This document shows positions 9,976 to 20,246 of a DNA stretch of 64,000 nucleotides, one piece after another; position 1 is the stretch's first letter; each line of letters opens with the position of its first letter. A program made the position numbers and the translations under genes. The stretch spans positions 62,001 through 126,000 of the forward strand of contig NZ_JABGBO010000008.1 of NCBI RefSeq assembly GCF_013133775.1, given 5' to 3'. The DNA is from Pelistega europaea. Lineage in GTDB: Bacteria; Pseudomonadota; Gammaproteobacteria; Burkholderiales; Burkholderiaceae_B. The notes under the pieces were generated by a model. The model saw only the letters and a list, made by a program, of their open reading frames with translations, searched no databases and had not been told where the DNA came from.

Positions 9976-11151
9976 TTAAACAAATGCTTGTAGGCCTGTC
10001 TGTGCACGACCAAGAATTAGGGCATGAATGTCATGTGTACCTTCATAAGTATTAACTGCCTCAAGATTCATCACATGGCGAATCACGTGAAACTCATCGG
10101 CGATACCATTGCCCCCATGCATATCACGTGCAACACGTGCAATATCCAATGCTTTACCGCAGTTATTGCGTTTAATGAGAGAAATCATCTCAGGAGCTGC
10201 TCGCCCTTCATCCATAAGGCGACCTACACGTAATGCGGCTTGTAGTCCTAGGGCAATTTCAGTCTGCATATTGGCAAGTTTCAGTTGGACTAATTGTGTT
10301 GCCGCTAGAGGGCGATTAAACTGGATTCGATCAAGAGTATATTGGCGAGCTGCTTGCCAGCAGAATTCTGCCGCCCCCATAGAACCCCAAGCAATACCAT
10401 AGCGTGCCTTATTTAAACAACCAAAGGGACCTTTAAGTCCTCGAATCTCTGGAAATGCGTTCTCTTCAGGGACAAAAACCTCATCCATCACAATTTCACC
10501 GGTGATAGAAGCTCGAAGCGAGAATTTACCTTCAATTTTAGGGGTGGTTAGACCTTTCATCCCTCGTTCAAGAATAAACCCTCTAATTTGCCCTTCATCA
10601 TCTTTTGCCCAGACCACCATCACATCAGCGATGGGGCTATTGGTAATCCACATTTTGCTACCACTTAATGAATAGCCACCATCCACTTTGCGAGCACGAG
10701 TTTGCATGCTAGCAGGATCGGATCCAGCATTGGGTTCTGTTAGACCAAAGCAACCTACCCACTCTCCTTTTGCTAATTTAGGTAGGTATTTTTGCTTTTG
10801 TGCCTCTGTGCCGTAGCTATAAATAGGATGCATGACAAGACTAGATTGCACACTCATTGCCGAACGATACCCAGAATCAACTCGTTCAACGGCACGGGCA
10901 ATAAGTCCGTAGGCTACATGGGACATCCCTGCACATTCATAACCATCAATAGTGCAACCCAGTAGACCTAATTCCCCCATTTTGAGCATAATATCTCTAT
11001 CAAAGTGTTCATGGCGATTAGCATCTAGAATGCCAGGCATCAATTCTTCTTGACAAAAAGCCTCAGCAGTTTCTAGCACCATTCGTTCTTCTTCAGTGAG
11101 TTGTTCTGTTAACAAAAATGGGTCTTGCCAATTAAAAGGGGCACGTGACAT
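9976..11151 (-). CDS. gcdH: Glutaryl-CoA dehydrogenase
   Basis: FAD acyl-CoA dehydrogenase oxidising and decarboxylating glutaryl-CoA to crotonyl-CoA in lysine, tryptophan or glutarate breakdown. The 391-residue product starts [14 protein letters not shown], has [16 protein letters not shown] and the catalytic glutamate in [15 protein letters not shown] (E370 in this numbering), a stretch specific to GcdH rather than other acyl-CoA dehydrogenases. The ATG at 11151 has AAGGAA 7 bases upstream; an in-frame ATG at 11172 has no ribosome site. It is followed by its partner CoA-transferase. Confidence 0.92.
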   Translation of the reverse strand: MSRAPFNWQDPFLLTEQLTEEERMVLETAEAFCQEELMPGILDANRHEHFDRDIMLKMGELGLLGCTIDGYECAGMSHVAYGLIARAVERVDSGYRSAMSVQSSLVMHPIYSYGTEAQKQKYLPKLAKGEWVGCFGLTEPNAGSDPASMQTRARKVDGGYSLSGSKMWITNSPIADVMVVWAKDDEGQIRGFILERGMKGLTTPKIEGKFSLRASITGEIVMDEVFVPEENAFPEIRGLKGPFGCLNKARYGIAWGSMGAAEFCWQAARQYTLDRIQFNRPLAATQLVQLKLANMQTEIALGLQAALRVGRLMDEGRAAPEMISLIKRNNCGKALDIARVARDMHGGNGIADEFHVIRHVMNLEAVNTYEGTHDIHALILGRAQTGLQAFV

Positions 11152-11319
11152 AGTTTCTTCCTTTGGTCTCAAAATGTATTGTGAATAGTGAAAAACTCCT
11201 CTTACTTTATCGCTTGATAAATGTAAAAGTATTTTACATATTACTAGTGTACCACCGTGAATAAGGTGTGTGAGCTTTTTAATTATGAAAGAGAATGAAT
11301 TTGCGGATTTAAGCTAAGG

Positions 11320-11396
11320 CAGAAAAGCCACTCTACCTAGACGAGTAGCTTTTCTGGGAAGGGATTAGAATACGTCTATGATATGGCTATCATAGA
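11320..11396 (-). terminator. Two hairpins beyond fhs
   Basis: The first pairs 11375-11383 (TCTATGATA) with 11388-11396, 9 perfect bp with a 4-base loop. The second pairs 11320-11333 with 11343-11356, 13 of 14 bp with a 9-base loop. Both lie 33-110 bp beyond the fhs stop on the minus strand and before gcdH, so they probably end the gst-fhs transcript. U-tracts are weak. Confidence 0.5.
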
Positions 11397-11428
11397 GATG
11401 GGAGAGATTGGACAGTATTTAAGGTATA

Positions 11429-13087
11429 TCAGAATAACCCTACAATATTGCCCATCTGATCCACATCAATTTGATGGGCTGCTGGGTGTTTGGGTAGACC
11501 AGGCATACGCATCATATCGCCACATAAAGCCACAATAAAACCAGCCCCTGCAGAGAGAGAAATACCACGTACAGTAATCTCGAAATCTTTGGGGCAACCG
11601 AGCAACTTGGGATTGTCACTTAAGGAATACTGCGTTTTGGCCATGCAAACGGGCAGTTGGTCATAGCCTAGTTGCTTAAGTCGAGCAATCTCATCTAATG
11701 CCTCACGATTAAATAACACCTCTCTAGCTCCGTAGACTTTTTGGGCGATAGCACGGATTTTATCTTCAACTGAGCCGCTTAGCTCATAGGCAAAATGGAA
11801 CTTTTTAGTAGAGGTTTCAATCGACTGAATGACTTTTTCAGCAAGCTCTATACCTCCTGCCCCACCTTTTGCCCAGACCTCACTGAGGGCCACTTCAAAA
11901 CCATGTGTAGAACCTGCTTGGCGAATTAGCTCTAATTCAGCGTCCGTATCACTATTAAAACGGTTAATTGCGACGACAACGGGTAAATTAAAGACGGATT
12001 TTAGATTTTCCACATGCTTAAGTAAGTTGGGTAGACCTGCTCTCAAGGCATCAAGATTTTCTAATGAAAGAGCATCTTTGGCAACACCTCCGTTGTACTT
12101 TAAGGCTCGGACGGTTGCTACTACTACGGCTACATCAGGGGTTAAACCAGCAAGACGGCACTTGATATCGCAGAATTTTTCTGCCCCTAAATCGGCACCA
12201 AACCCAGCCTCTGTTACTACGTAATCACCTAAACTTAAAGCAAGTTTTGTCGCAATCACAGAGTTGCAACCATGGGCAATATTAGCAAAAGGACCTCCAT
12301 GCACAAGTGCGGGAGAGCCTCCTATGGTTTGGACCAAATTAGGTTTGATGGCATCTTTGAGTAAGGCAGCCATGGCACCATGAGCCTGTAAATCTTTGGC
12401 ATAGACAGGTTGGTTATCCTTGGTATAAGCAACAAGAATATTGCCTAAGCGAGTTTTTAAATCTTGCAAATCAGTGGCTAAACAAAAGATTGCCATAACC
12501 TCAGAGGCAACAGTAATATCAAAGCCGTCTGGGCGGATAGTGCCATCACTTGGTTTCCCCAAGCCGCTCATAATATTACGTAGCTGGCGATCGTTCATAT
12601 CCATTACACGACGCCAGAGTACCCGTTTAGGGTCAATGTTTAACTCATTGCCTTGATGAATGTGGTTGTCAATTAAGGCTGCCAGAAGATTATTCGCTGA
12701 GGTGATGGCATGAAAATCACCCGTGAAATGTAGGTTAATATCTTCCATAGGAACCACCTGCGAGTATCCTCCTCCAGCTGCTCCTCCTTTAATCCCAAAA
12801 ACAGGTCCTAGTGAGGGTTCACGCATGGCAACGATGGACTTTTTATTTAATTGACGCAAGGCATCGGTAAGTCCAATAGTAACAGTTGTTTTTCCTTCGC
12901 CTGCAGGGGTCGGATTAATCGCGGTGACGAGGATTAAATGACCTTGCTTATCGCTTCTTGAACGACGATTGATTTTTGCCTTATAACGCCCATAGCACTC
13001 AATTTCGTCCTCTTGTAGACCTAGCTGTTGTGCGATAGTGGTAATGGGTAATAACGTATGTTGGTGAGCAATTTCTGCGTCAGTCAT
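11429..13087 (-). CDS. fhs: Formate--tetrahydrofolate ligase
   Basis: ATP-dependent ligase making 10-formyl-tetrahydrofolate from formate for one-carbon metabolism. The 552-residue product carries the family P-loop [14 protein letters not shown] (about residues 60-73), [24 protein letters not shown] in its usual place and the C-terminal [17 protein letters not shown]. Length matches the family (about 555). It begins 14 bp after the gst stop, so the two are likely an operon. Presence of Fhs allows use of formate or glycine-betaine-derived C1 units; the link to the bet genes is speculative. Confidence 0.94.
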   Translation of the reverse strand: MTDAEIAHQHTLLPITTIAQQLGLQEDEIECYGRYKAKINRRSRSDKQGHLILVTAINPTPAGEGKTTVTIGLTDALRQLNKKSIVAMREPSLGPVFGIKGGAAGGGYSQVVPMEDINLHFTGDFHAITSANNLLAALIDNHIHQGNELNIDPKRVLWRRVMDMNDRQLRNIMSGLGKPSDGTIRPDGFDITVASEVMAIFCLATDLQDLKTRLGNILVAYTKDNQPVYAKDLQAHGAMAALLKDAIKPNLVQTIGGSPALVHGGPFANIAHGCNSVIATKLALSLGDYVVTEAGFGADLGAEKFCDIKCRLAGLTPDVAVVVATVRALKYNGGVAKDALSLENLDALRAGLPNLLKHVENLKSVFNLPVVVAINRFNSDTDAELELIRQAGSTHGFEVALSEVWAKGGAGGIELAEKVIQSIETSTKKFHFAYELSGSVEDKIRAIAQKVYGAREVLFNREALDEIARLKQLGYDQLPVCMAKTQYSLSDNPKLLGCPKDFEITVRGISLSAGAGFIVALCGDMMRMPGLPKHPAAHQIDVDQMGNIVGLF

Positions 13088-13101
13088 AAATCCTTCCTGA
13101 G

Positions 13102-13713
13102 TTAACTTTTTAAATGAAATTCTGTTGATTGCATTGATGGTCTTTGACGAAATACATTAAACCACTCGGCGAGTTTAGGAAAATCTTTTCGCCACTCAAA
13201 ATAGGGTAAACGAAAATCTAGATAAGCTAATGCACAAGCTAAAGTGATTTGTGCAATATTTATTGGACGTGTCAATGCCTCGTCACTTTCTTCAAAATAA
13301 CTTAATGATGTGCAAATTTTATCAAAATGTCCATGCGTGAGGTCTTTCCACTCAAGTTCAGTAGGACGCATCTGAGTCTCAATACGGATAAGTGTAGTCG
13401 TAGTCATTATCCCATCGGCGATAGCATGTTCCTTGAGAATATCCCATTTAGACTCGTCATCCCCAAATAAATTCCCTTTTTTATGTTTGTTGAGGTATTC
13501 GCAAATCACTCGACTATCAAATAAAGACTCGTCTTTGTAGGTAACCAAGGTGGGTACTTGCCCAAGAGGATTCCTCTTTAAGATATTTTTATCTCTATCG
13601 ATGGGGTGAGCTGACGAATCCAATAGCTGAATCTCATCAAAACAATCCAACTCTTTGGCAGTAACCAAGCATTTACGTACAAAGGGAGAGGAGGGGGAGT
13701 AAAAAATTTGCAT
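13102..13713 (-). CDS. Glutathione S-transferase family protein
   Basis: A 203-residue cytosolic GST-like protein: N-terminal thioredoxin fold ([25 protein letters not shown] with the cis-Pro, DSRVICEYL for glutathione contact) and a helical C-terminal domain. The Ser in SPSSPFVRK is a plausible catalytic residue. Substrate unknown. The ATG at 13713 has GGAG 7 bases upstream and matches the conserved start; an upstream in-frame ATG at 13749 would add 12 unlikely residues. It is cotranscribed with fhs by position. Confidence 0.8.
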   Translation of the reverse strand: MQIFYSPSSPFVRKCLVTAKELDCFDEIQLLDSSAHPIDRDKNILKRNPLGQVPTLVTYKDESLFDSRVICEYLNKHKKGNLFGDDESKWDILKEHAIADGIMTTTTLIRIETQMRPTELEWKDLTHGHFDKICTSLSYFEESDEALTRPINIAQITLACALAYLDFRLPYFEWRKDFPKLAEWFNVFRQRPSMQSTEFHLKS

Positions 13714-13845
13714 GACTTGTCTCCAGTATGGTTTCTTACTTATCGTCATTTGAGTGCTATTGTATTGATACTGCTAAAAAATAGCAATGAGAGAAGAGGC
13801 TGACAAGCTATAATGGTGAAAATTAGATTGAATGACGCCATAGAT

Positions 13846-15204
13846 ATGAATACATTACTTTCTTCCTTGTCTTCCATTTCCCAACTTACCGATTCAGAAC
13901 AGCTACAGAAATACACAGCCGATAGTAGTGGTTACCCCCCTGCGTTGCCTAGTATTGTGTTACGTCCAGCCAATACAGAGGAGGTGGCGGCTTGTATCAA
14001 GGCTTGTGCAGCAGCACATAAAAATTACACCATACAAGGAGGTCTAACAGGGCTGGCAGGCGGTGCTTGTCCTGCTGAGGGGGATGTGGTGATTTCTCTT
14101 GAACGCATGAATAAGATAGAGGAAGTTGACACAATCGGTGGTACCGCTATTGTGCAAGCAGGAGTGGTATTAGAGCAACTGCAACAAGCAGTACTTGAAC
14201 AGGGTTGGTATTTTCCGCTGGATTTGGGGGCAAGAGGTTCTTGTCAGATTGGAGGCAATGTTTCAACCAATGCTGGGGGCAATAAGGTATTTCGATATGG
14301 CACTACTAGAGAGTTGGTGCTAGGTCTAGAGGTCGTGTTGCCAGATGGCACTGTGCTAAATATGCTGAATCGAGTGATTAAAAATAACACTGGCATGGAT
14401 CTAAAGCATTTATTTATTGGTACCGAGGGGATATATGGTGTGGTAACAAGAGTATGTATACGCCTTTTCCCCAAACCGGAAGCAGTACACAATGCACTTG
14501 TTGCTTTGGCTTCATTTGAAGATGTAGCCCAACTTTTGAAGGAGGCTCGAGGTAGTTTGGCTGAGTTAGCTAGCTTTGAGGTGATGTGGGATAATTACTT
14601 AAAAGCGGCTGCTATTGCCACCAAGCGAACAGTTCCCTTTGAAGGACATTACCCCATTTATGTGTTGATGGAGGTTGAGGGCTCGGCATATGGTTTGCAG
14701 GATAAATTTGTGCATTTCTTGGAGCGACAAATAGAACGCGGTTTATTGCAAGATGTGATTATTCCCCAGAATGAAGAGCAAGCCAAGAATTTGTGGCATA
14801 TCCGTGATGGCGTATCGGAGATTTTTCGTACATTACAATATTTTGTGGCGTTTGATATTGGTATTCCATTAAAGGATATGCAGACCTTTATCGATGAGGT
14901 CAATCAAGCCATTACAGACCAATATCCACATGCCGTGAATTTGTTCTTTGGTCACTTGGGTGATGGTAATCTACATATCTTGACAGGTAAGTTAAAACAA
15001 GAGGAGCTTGAGGCTGTGGATGATTTGGTGTATCAACTCACAGCCAAATATGGTGGTAGTATCACGGCTGAACATGGGATTGGTCGCATTAAAAAATCTT
15101 TCTTACACTACAGTAGAAGCCAGGAGCAAATACAGTTGATGCGGTCTATTCGACAACTGATTAATCCAGATAATTTATTAAATAAAGGGCGAGTAGTGGA
15201 TTAA
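13846..15204 (+). CDS. FAD-linked 2-hydroxyacid dehydrogenase (GlcD / D-2-hydroxyglutarate dehydrogenase type)
   Basis: Flavoprotein oxidising a 2-hydroxyacid such as D-2-hydroxyglutarate, glycolate or D-lactate. The N-terminal PCMH FAD domain has IQGGLTGLAGGACP and IGGNVSTNAGGNKVFRYG; the C-terminal domain has HLGDGNLHI and AEHGIGRIKK. A TATAAT lies at 13809-13814, overlapping the upstream ATG at 13813, so the ATG at 13846 (452 aa) is preferred although its ribosome site is poor. It is divergent from gst. Nearness to gcdH makes 2-hydroxyglutarate attractive, but this is inference. Confidence 0.78.
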   Translation: MNTLLSSLSSISQLTDSEQLQKYTADSSGYPPALPSIVLRPANTEEVAACIKACAAAHKNYTIQGGLTGLAGGACPAEGDVVISLERMNKIEEVDTIGGTAIVQAGVVLEQLQQAVLEQGWYFPLDLGARGSCQIGGNVSTNAGGNKVFRYGTTRELVLGLEVVLPDGTVLNMLNRVIKNNTGMDLKHLFIGTEGIYGVVTRVCIRLFPKPEAVHNALVALASFEDVAQLLKEARGSLAELASFEVMWDNYLKAAAIATKRTVPFEGHYPIYVLMEVEGSAYGLQDKFVHFLERQIERGLLQDVIIPQNEEQAKNLWHIRDGVSEIFRTLQYFVAFDIGIPLKDMQTFIDEVNQAITDQYPHAVNLFFGHLGDGNLHILTGKLKQEELEAVDDLVYQLTAKYGGSITAEHGIGRIKKSFLHYSRSQEQIQLMRSIRQLINPDNLLNKGRVVD

Positions 15205-15251
15205 ATTTAACTCGGTAAGTTTCAGTCAGCCTTGCAGAAATAGGAAGTTGG

Positions 15252-16130
15252 TTAGGTGAAGGCGTGTCTGTATTGTAAGGGTGTTTTCCCATAGCCAAGA
15301 CGAAATTGCACAATGAAATAACTAATCTGATTAAAACCTGATGCTAAAGCGATTTCCGATATAGATTGATCTGAGTGGAGTAACATTTCCCGTGCAATAT
15401 GTAGTCTATGAGTGTTTAAGTATTTAATCGGGGAGGTATGGGCATATTTTTTGAATAATGCGGTACAGCGGTTCTTATTACTTAGAGCGTGTTTGGCAAT
15501 CATTGCTACAGTAAGTGGTTGTGCATAATTTTTGTGAATGTAATCCACCATCATATGAAAAGTTGTAAGTTCCTTCTTATTGACAATTTTTGATGGGAGG
15601 TGTTTTAGAGTATTTTCTATTATTTGAGAAATAAAATTTATCAGAGAAAAATAATATAGTTTTTCATGTGATAGATTACTTAATTCTTGTAGTTTACTCA
15701 ATTGTTGAGGTGATAATGGGATTAGTGCGTAGGAAAAATTATCTCTCTGCATTAGAGGGATAATAAATTGTTGTTGTACGAAAGCAGAAAAAATAGAACA
15801 GTCAAAATTGATACAAAGAGTGCGTACATTTTGCTGGGTAGTATGCGAAGTGTGTAATTGATGGTGGTTGAGCAATAATAACGTATCTGGACATAATATA
15901 AAGTGCTCCTCATTTACACAATAGTCTAACTCTCCTGTGGAGACCCATACAATTTGAAAGGTCTCATGCCAGTGCAAAGGAACGTTATCAAATAAACCAT
16001 GCGTGTAATGCTGAGTGTAGACCGATAAAGCCAAATCCTTGATAGCGTAGAGATGGTTTTCTTTTAATTCGTTAGTAGTGATAAAAGGAAAGTCACCATT
16101 AACTTGGGTGGATCGAGGAGGGTATGACAT
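15252..16130 (-). CDS. AraC-family transcriptional regulator
   Basis: A 292-residue regulator with an N-terminal cupin-type sensing domain (HWHETFQIVWVSTGELDYCVNEE) and a C-terminal double helix-turn-helix: MIAKHALSNKNRCTALFKK and SISEIALASGFNQISYFIVQFR, ending with the AraC signature GKTPLQYR. It is divergent from the amidohydrolase and dpaL genes across a 160-bp region, so it probably activates them; the effector is likely an amino-acid derivative (inference). Confidence 0.85.
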   Translation of the reverse strand: MSYPPRSTQVNGDFPFITTNELKENHLYAIKDLALSVYTQHYTHGLFDNVPLHWHETFQIVWVSTGELDYCVNEEHFILCPDTLLLLNHHQLHTSHTTQQNVRTLCINFDCSIFSAFVQQQFIIPLMQRDNFSYALIPLSPQQLSKLQELSNLSHEKLYYFSLINFISQIIENTLKHLPSKIVNKKELTTFHMMVDYIHKNYAQPLTVAMIAKHALSNKNRCTALFKKYAHTSPIKYLNTHRLHIAREMLLHSDQSISEIALASGFNQISYFIVQFRLGYGKTPLQYRHAFT

Positions 16131-16290
16131 TGGTGAATATGAATTAATTAACTGCTATTGGTACATTAATAGATTATATCTTTAAAGGTATAAATCTGAT
16201 AAAAATAATGAGAATTTTGATAGAAATAACCCATTTTACTTCCTATACTGCGTATAAATTTGATATATCTATTATAGTAGGAAGTGGACA
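16131..16290. promoter_or_regulatory. Divergent control region with inverted repeat 16238-16285
   Basis: The region separates the araC-type regulator from the amidohydrolase gene. Arms ACTTCCTA (16238-16245) and TAGGAAGT (16278-16285) flank an AT-rich 32-base centre. The right arm contains the ribosome-binding GGAAG of the amidohydrolase gene, so a transcript including both arms could hide it. A TATACT at 16244-16249 may be a -10 box. Binding sites for the AraC protein are expected here. Confidence 0.4.
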
Positions 16291-17517
16291 ATGGTAGAAA
16301 TTAATGCGAGTAGATTATTAGACCGTTTAGACTATTTGGGTCATATTGGTAAAGATGGGGAGGGAAGGCTAACTCGGCTAGCATTAACTGATGCAGAAAA
16401 AGCAGGACGAGATAAGGTAGTTTCGTGGATGAAAGAAGCTGGTTTGAGAGTTGTAGTAGATCGTATAGGTAATATTTTTGGTATATGGGAAACAACTGCT
16501 AATAAGGATCAACAACCCTTAATGTTAGGATCGCATATTGATACGGTTATTAATGCAGGTAAATATGATGGTTGTTATGGGGTATTAGCAGGATTAGAGG
16601 TTATTCAACGATTACAAGAAATAGGTTTGACAACGCAGAGACCGATTATAGTGGGGGCTTTTACTAACGAAGAAGGGATAAGGTATGCACCTGATATGAT
16701 GGGTTCTTTAGTATATGCAGGTGGATTATCTGTAGAGCAAGCTTTAGCTACTCAAGGAATGGATGGAACTATATTAGGAGAAGAGCTTGACCGTATAGGA
16801 TATGCAGGTGACCTAGCCCCTGGATTTGTTAAACCCTTTGCTTATTTAGAGTTACATATAGAACAAGGTCCTATCTTAGAGGCTCAGAATATCACGATTG
16901 GTGCTGTTGAAAATTTACAAGGTATTTCATGGCAGAGACTGACTATCAAAGGGGTCGCTAACCATGCAGGAACTACGCCTATAGATATGAGAGTTGATGC
17001 GGGTCTTGCCGCAGCTAAAATTATTGTTTTCCTAAGAGAAAGATGTTTATTATCTTCTGGTAGAACTGTAGCGACTGTTGGAGAGCTTGCATTTACCCCG
17101 AACGCGGTTAATGTTATTCCATCACAGGCTACCTTGACTATTGATATTAGAAACACAAATGAAGAATTACTTCAGGCAGAGGAGCAAGCCTTAGCACAAT
17201 ATCTACGAGAGCTTGAGCAGCAGGACAAGGTGACTATTACTGCCACTCGATTGGTGCGATTTGAACCAGTCCTTTTTGATGAAAATCTTGTTTGCCGTGT
17301 AGAGCAATCAGCTCAACGCAGAGGACTATCGTGTAGAAGGATGACATCAGGTGCTGGACATGATGCTCAGATGATGGCACGCATTTGCCCTTCTGCGATG
17401 ATTTTTGTTCCTAGTGTAAAGGGTATTAGTCATAATCCTAGAGAGTTTACTAAAGTAGAAGATTTAGTTCATGGTGCAAACGTTTTTCTTGATGTCGTAA
17501 TGGATTTGGTGGCATAA
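16291..17517 (+). CDS. M20-family amidohydrolase (hydantoinase/carbamoylase, AllC/YgeY-like)
   Basis: Zinc-dependent amidase of the N-carbamoyl-amino-acid hydrolase / allantoate amidohydrolase group, 408 residues. Metal-site motifs are visible in order: GSHIDTVINAGKYDGCYGV, FTNEEGIRYAPDMMGS, LELHIEQGPILE, the lid-domain NHAGTTPIDMR, and TSGAGHDAQMMA. GGAAG precedes the ATG. It is 14 bp before dpaL. In E. coli a related peptidase gene (ygeY) is next to the diaminopropionate lyase ygeX, which suggests it releases the lyase substrate from an N-substituted form (inference). Confidence 0.85.
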   Translation: MVEINASRLLDRLDYLGHIGKDGEGRLTRLALTDAEKAGRDKVVSWMKEAGLRVVVDRIGNIFGIWETTANKDQQPLMLGSHIDTVINAGKYDGCYGVLAGLEVIQRLQEIGLTTQRPIIVGAFTNEEGIRYAPDMMGSLVYAGGLSVEQALATQGMDGTILGEELDRIGYAGDLAPGFVKPFAYLELHIEQGPILEAQNITIGAVENLQGISWQRLTIKGVANHAGTTPIDMRVDAGLAAAKIIVFLRERCLLSSGRTVATVGELAFTPNAVNVIPSQATLTIDIRNTNEELLQAEEQALAQYLRELEQQDKVTITATRLVRFEPVLFDENLVCRVEQSAQRRGLSCRRMTSGAGHDAQMMARICPSAMIFVPSVKGISHNPREFTKVEDLVHGANVFLDVVMDLVA

Positions 17518-17531
17518 AGGAGATAGAAAAA

Positions 17532-18704
17532 GTGAGTATTGATATTATTGCTTTTCAAAAAGATAGAAACAATGGTCGTTATGATGAAGTCTTCTGCGTG
17601 GAACACGCTAGAGCTGCATTACTGTTTCATCAAACTTTAAGGGAATACCAAGAAACTCCATTAGTTTCTTTGCACAATTTGGCACATTATCTCGGGATTG
17701 CTCACTTCTATGTCAAGGATGAAAGTAAGCGTTTTGGACTAAATGCTTTTAAAGGACTGGGAGGAAGTTATGCATTAGCAAAAATTATTGAGCAACGCTT
17801 AGGGATTGATTTATTCGATGTGCATAAAGTGGATCAAGGGAGATTTTTGTTTGTTACGGCAACAGATGGTAATCATGGTAGAGGTATTGCGTGGGCAGCA
17901 AAAAAATTGGGTCAAAAAGCAATTGTCTATCTGCCGAAAGGGACGGCACAGGAACGATTTGACAGAATTCTACAACTTGGTGCAGAGGCGCATATTACTT
18001 CTTTGAATTATGATGATACGGTGAGATTTGCACAACAACAAGCGATACAGCAAGGAGGTATTTTAGTACAGGATACTGCGTGGCAGGGCTATGAGGAAAT
18101 TCCCTCATGGATTATGCAAGGTTACTTAACTATGGCATTAGAACTGGTACAGAGATTGGGGGACGTAAGACCTACGCATATTTTTTTGCAGGCAGGGGTA
18201 GGTGCAATGGCAGGAGCATTAACTAGCTTTTTTTCCCACTATTATACTGATGCTATGCCTACTATTATTTATGTCGAACCAAGTCAAGCTAATTGTTTGT
18301 ACAGAACAGCCAAGGCAAGAGATGGTAAATTACACAAAGTGGACGGAGATTTATCTTCTATTATGGCGGGATTGTGTTGTGGTGAGGTTTGTCCTATAGG
18401 ATGGGATCAAATTAGGCAACATGATAGTTTTTTTGTTTCCTGCTCAGATGATGTTGCGGCAGATGGAATGCGTATTTTAGGACATCCATTAAAAGAAGAT
18501 GAACGAGTTGTTTCAGGAGAGAGTGGTGCAGTGACAACGGGGGTGGTGTGTAGACTTATGCGGGATAATTCCCTGCAATCTATGAGGGAACGATTAGGGT
18601 TAGATGAAAATTCAGTGGTTGTCTGTTTTAGTACGGAAGGAGATACAGATGGAGACAATTACAGACGAATAGTATGGGAGGGTAAATATAGCCGGTACGA
18701 GTAA
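17532..18704 (+). CDS. dpaL: Diaminopropionate ammonia-lyase
   Basis: PLP enzyme splitting 2,3-diaminopropionate into pyruvate and ammonia. The 390-residue product has the PLP lysine in KRFGLNAFKGLGGSYA, the substrate loop TDGNHGRGIAWAAKKLG and the long segment TAWQGYEEIPSWIMQGY that marks DAL proteins. It starts with GTG behind AAAGGAGA, 14 bp after the amidohydrolase, so the two form an operon probably controlled by the divergent AraC protein. Confidence 0.9.
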   Translation: MSIDIIAFQKDRNNGRYDEVFCVEHARAALLFHQTLREYQETPLVSLHNLAHYLGIAHFYVKDESKRFGLNAFKGLGGSYALAKIIEQRLGIDLFDVHKVDQGRFLFVTATDGNHGRGIAWAAKKLGQKAIVYLPKGTAQERFDRILQLGAEAHITSLNYDDTVRFAQQQAIQQGGILVQDTAWQGYEEIPSWIMQGYLTMALELVQRLGDVRPTHIFLQAGVGAMAGALTSFFSHYYTDAMPTIIYVEPSQANCLYRTAKARDGKLHKVDGDLSSIMAGLCCGEVCPIGWDQIRQHDSFFVSCSDDVAADGMRILGHPLKEDERVVSGESGAVTTGVVCRLMRDNSLQSMRERLGLDENSVVVCFSTEGDTDGDNYRRIVWEGKYSRYE

Positions 18705-18833
18705 AATGAAGTGCTAATTTTCAGAAATAGAAGATAAGGCTTGATTTAAATTCTAAGCAGCGTATAGTAAGACTAAGCGTATTGTTTTAAACACGAGAGT
18801 AAAAGTGTTTATCAGTCCAATAAGGATAAGAAA

Positions 18834-20222
18834 ATGTATAGTGAATTAACACAGGATATTCAAGTCGAATTTGAACAAGCCTTTGGTGCCCAATTTGTGA
18901 CAACTACGGCGGTTCGAGAGCATCATGCACAAGATGAATCTGCCTATGATAAAACGTTGCCTGATGCTGTTATTTTTGCACGCAATACAGAGGATGTGAT
19001 TAAAGCCGTCAAACTTTGTAGTGCTTACAATATTCCTATCGTACCATTTGGAGCAGGAACATCTATCGAAGGACATATTTTGCCTATTCATGGTGGTATT
19101 ACCTTGGATTTAAGCGAAATGAACAAAGTATTGTCAGTGGATGATCAAGACTTCACTGTGACCGTACAACCAGGGGTGTTACGTCATCAACTTAATGAAG
19201 AAATCCGTCATACGGGTTTATATTTTCCTATTGATCCCGGTGCAAATGCCTCCATCGGTGGTATGGTGAGTACCCGAGCTTCAGGTACTACTGCTGTACG
19301 TTACGGTACGATGCGGGAAAATGTGTTGTCGCTTAAAGTGGTGACGGCTGATGGTGAGTTAATTCGCACAAGTAGCCGAGCTGCAAAATCATCGGCAGGT
19401 TATGATTTAACACGTCTTTTTATTGGTAGTGAGGGGACGCTTGGTATTATCGTAGAAATTACGCTTAAAGTTTACCCTGTGCCAGAAGAAATTGTAGCGG
19501 CTATCTGTGCTTTCCCAACGTTGGAAGATGCTGTGAACTGTACAGTCATGATTCGTCAGAGTGGGACACAAATTGGTCGTGTGGAGTTTTTGGATAGCAA
19601 TGCCATTCGTGCGGTGAATGGGTATAGTCATTTAGGTTTAAAAGAAGTACCAACTTTATTCTTTGAATTTCATGGTTCAGCTAGTGGAATTCAAGAGCAA
19701 ATTGAATTAATTAAAGAGTTAGCAAAAGAATGTGGTGGTTCTGATTTTGAATGGGCTAGTAAAACTGAAGAGCGTAATCGTTTATGGACCGCTCGTCATA
19801 ATGCTTATTTTGCAAGTTTACAGTTACGACCTAATTCTCGTAGCATCACGACGGATGTATGTGTACCTATTTCTTCTTTAGCCCAATGTGTGAGTGAAAC
19901 AGCGGCAGATTTAGCTGGCTTACCTTTCCCTTGGACGATGTTAGGTCATGTAGGAGATGGTAATTTTCATGTGTTGATGATGATTGACCCGCATAATGAA
20001 TCGGAAAGAGAGCAGGCCGAAGCATTTAATCAGCGTCTTGTGCGTCGAGCTATTGCAATGGACGGTACCTGTACAGGAGAGCATGGTATAGGCATTCACA
20101 AAATGGAATTCCTCAAGGAAGAATTGGGGGAGCCTGTAATTGATATGATGCGTCGTATCAAACATGCTTTTGACCCTAAAAATATCTTGAATCCTGGAAA
20201 AGTATTTTCTTGGAACAAGTAG
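18834..20222 (+). CDS. FAD-linked D-lactate / 2-hydroxyacid dehydrogenase
   Basis: A 462-residue flavoprotein, paralogue of the one at 13846. It has the FAD domain block VPFGAGTSIEGHILP, IDPGANASIGGMVSTRASGTTAVRYGTMRENVLSL and the C-terminal LGHVGDGNFHVLMM and GEHGIGIHKMEFLKEELG. The latter pattern resembles cytochrome-linked D-lactate dehydrogenases (Dld/LDHD) more than GlcD. AAGGA lies 6-10 bases before the ATG. It is followed by an aldose epimerase-like gene after 24 bp. Confidence 0.82.
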   Translation: MYSELTQDIQVEFEQAFGAQFVTTTAVREHHAQDESAYDKTLPDAVIFARNTEDVIKAVKLCSAYNIPIVPFGAGTSIEGHILPIHGGITLDLSEMNKVLSVDDQDFTVTVQPGVLRHQLNEEIRHTGLYFPIDPGANASIGGMVSTRASGTTAVRYGTMRENVLSLKVVTADGELIRTSSRAAKSSAGYDLTRLFIGSEGTLGIIVEITLKVYPVPEEIVAAICAFPTLEDAVNCTVMIRQSGTQIGRVEFLDSNAIRAVNGYSHLGLKEVPTLFFEFHGSASGIQEQIELIKELAKECGGSDFEWASKTEERNRLWTARHNAYFASLQLRPNSRSITTDVCVPISSLAQCVSETAADLAGLPFPWTMLGHVGDGNFHVLMMIDPHNESEREQAEAFNQRLVRRAIAMDGTCTGEHGIGIHKMEFLKEELGEPVIDMMRRIKHAFDPKNILNPGKVFSWNK

Positions 20223-20246
20223 TGTTTATCGTTGTTTAGCAAAGAT

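Noticed and set aside
13765-13814. Complete promoter before the FAD-linked dehydrogenase
   Set aside because: TATAAT at 13809 is perfect but the TTGATA at 13765 is 38 bp upstream, too far; only the -10 was used, to argue for the start codon at 13846.
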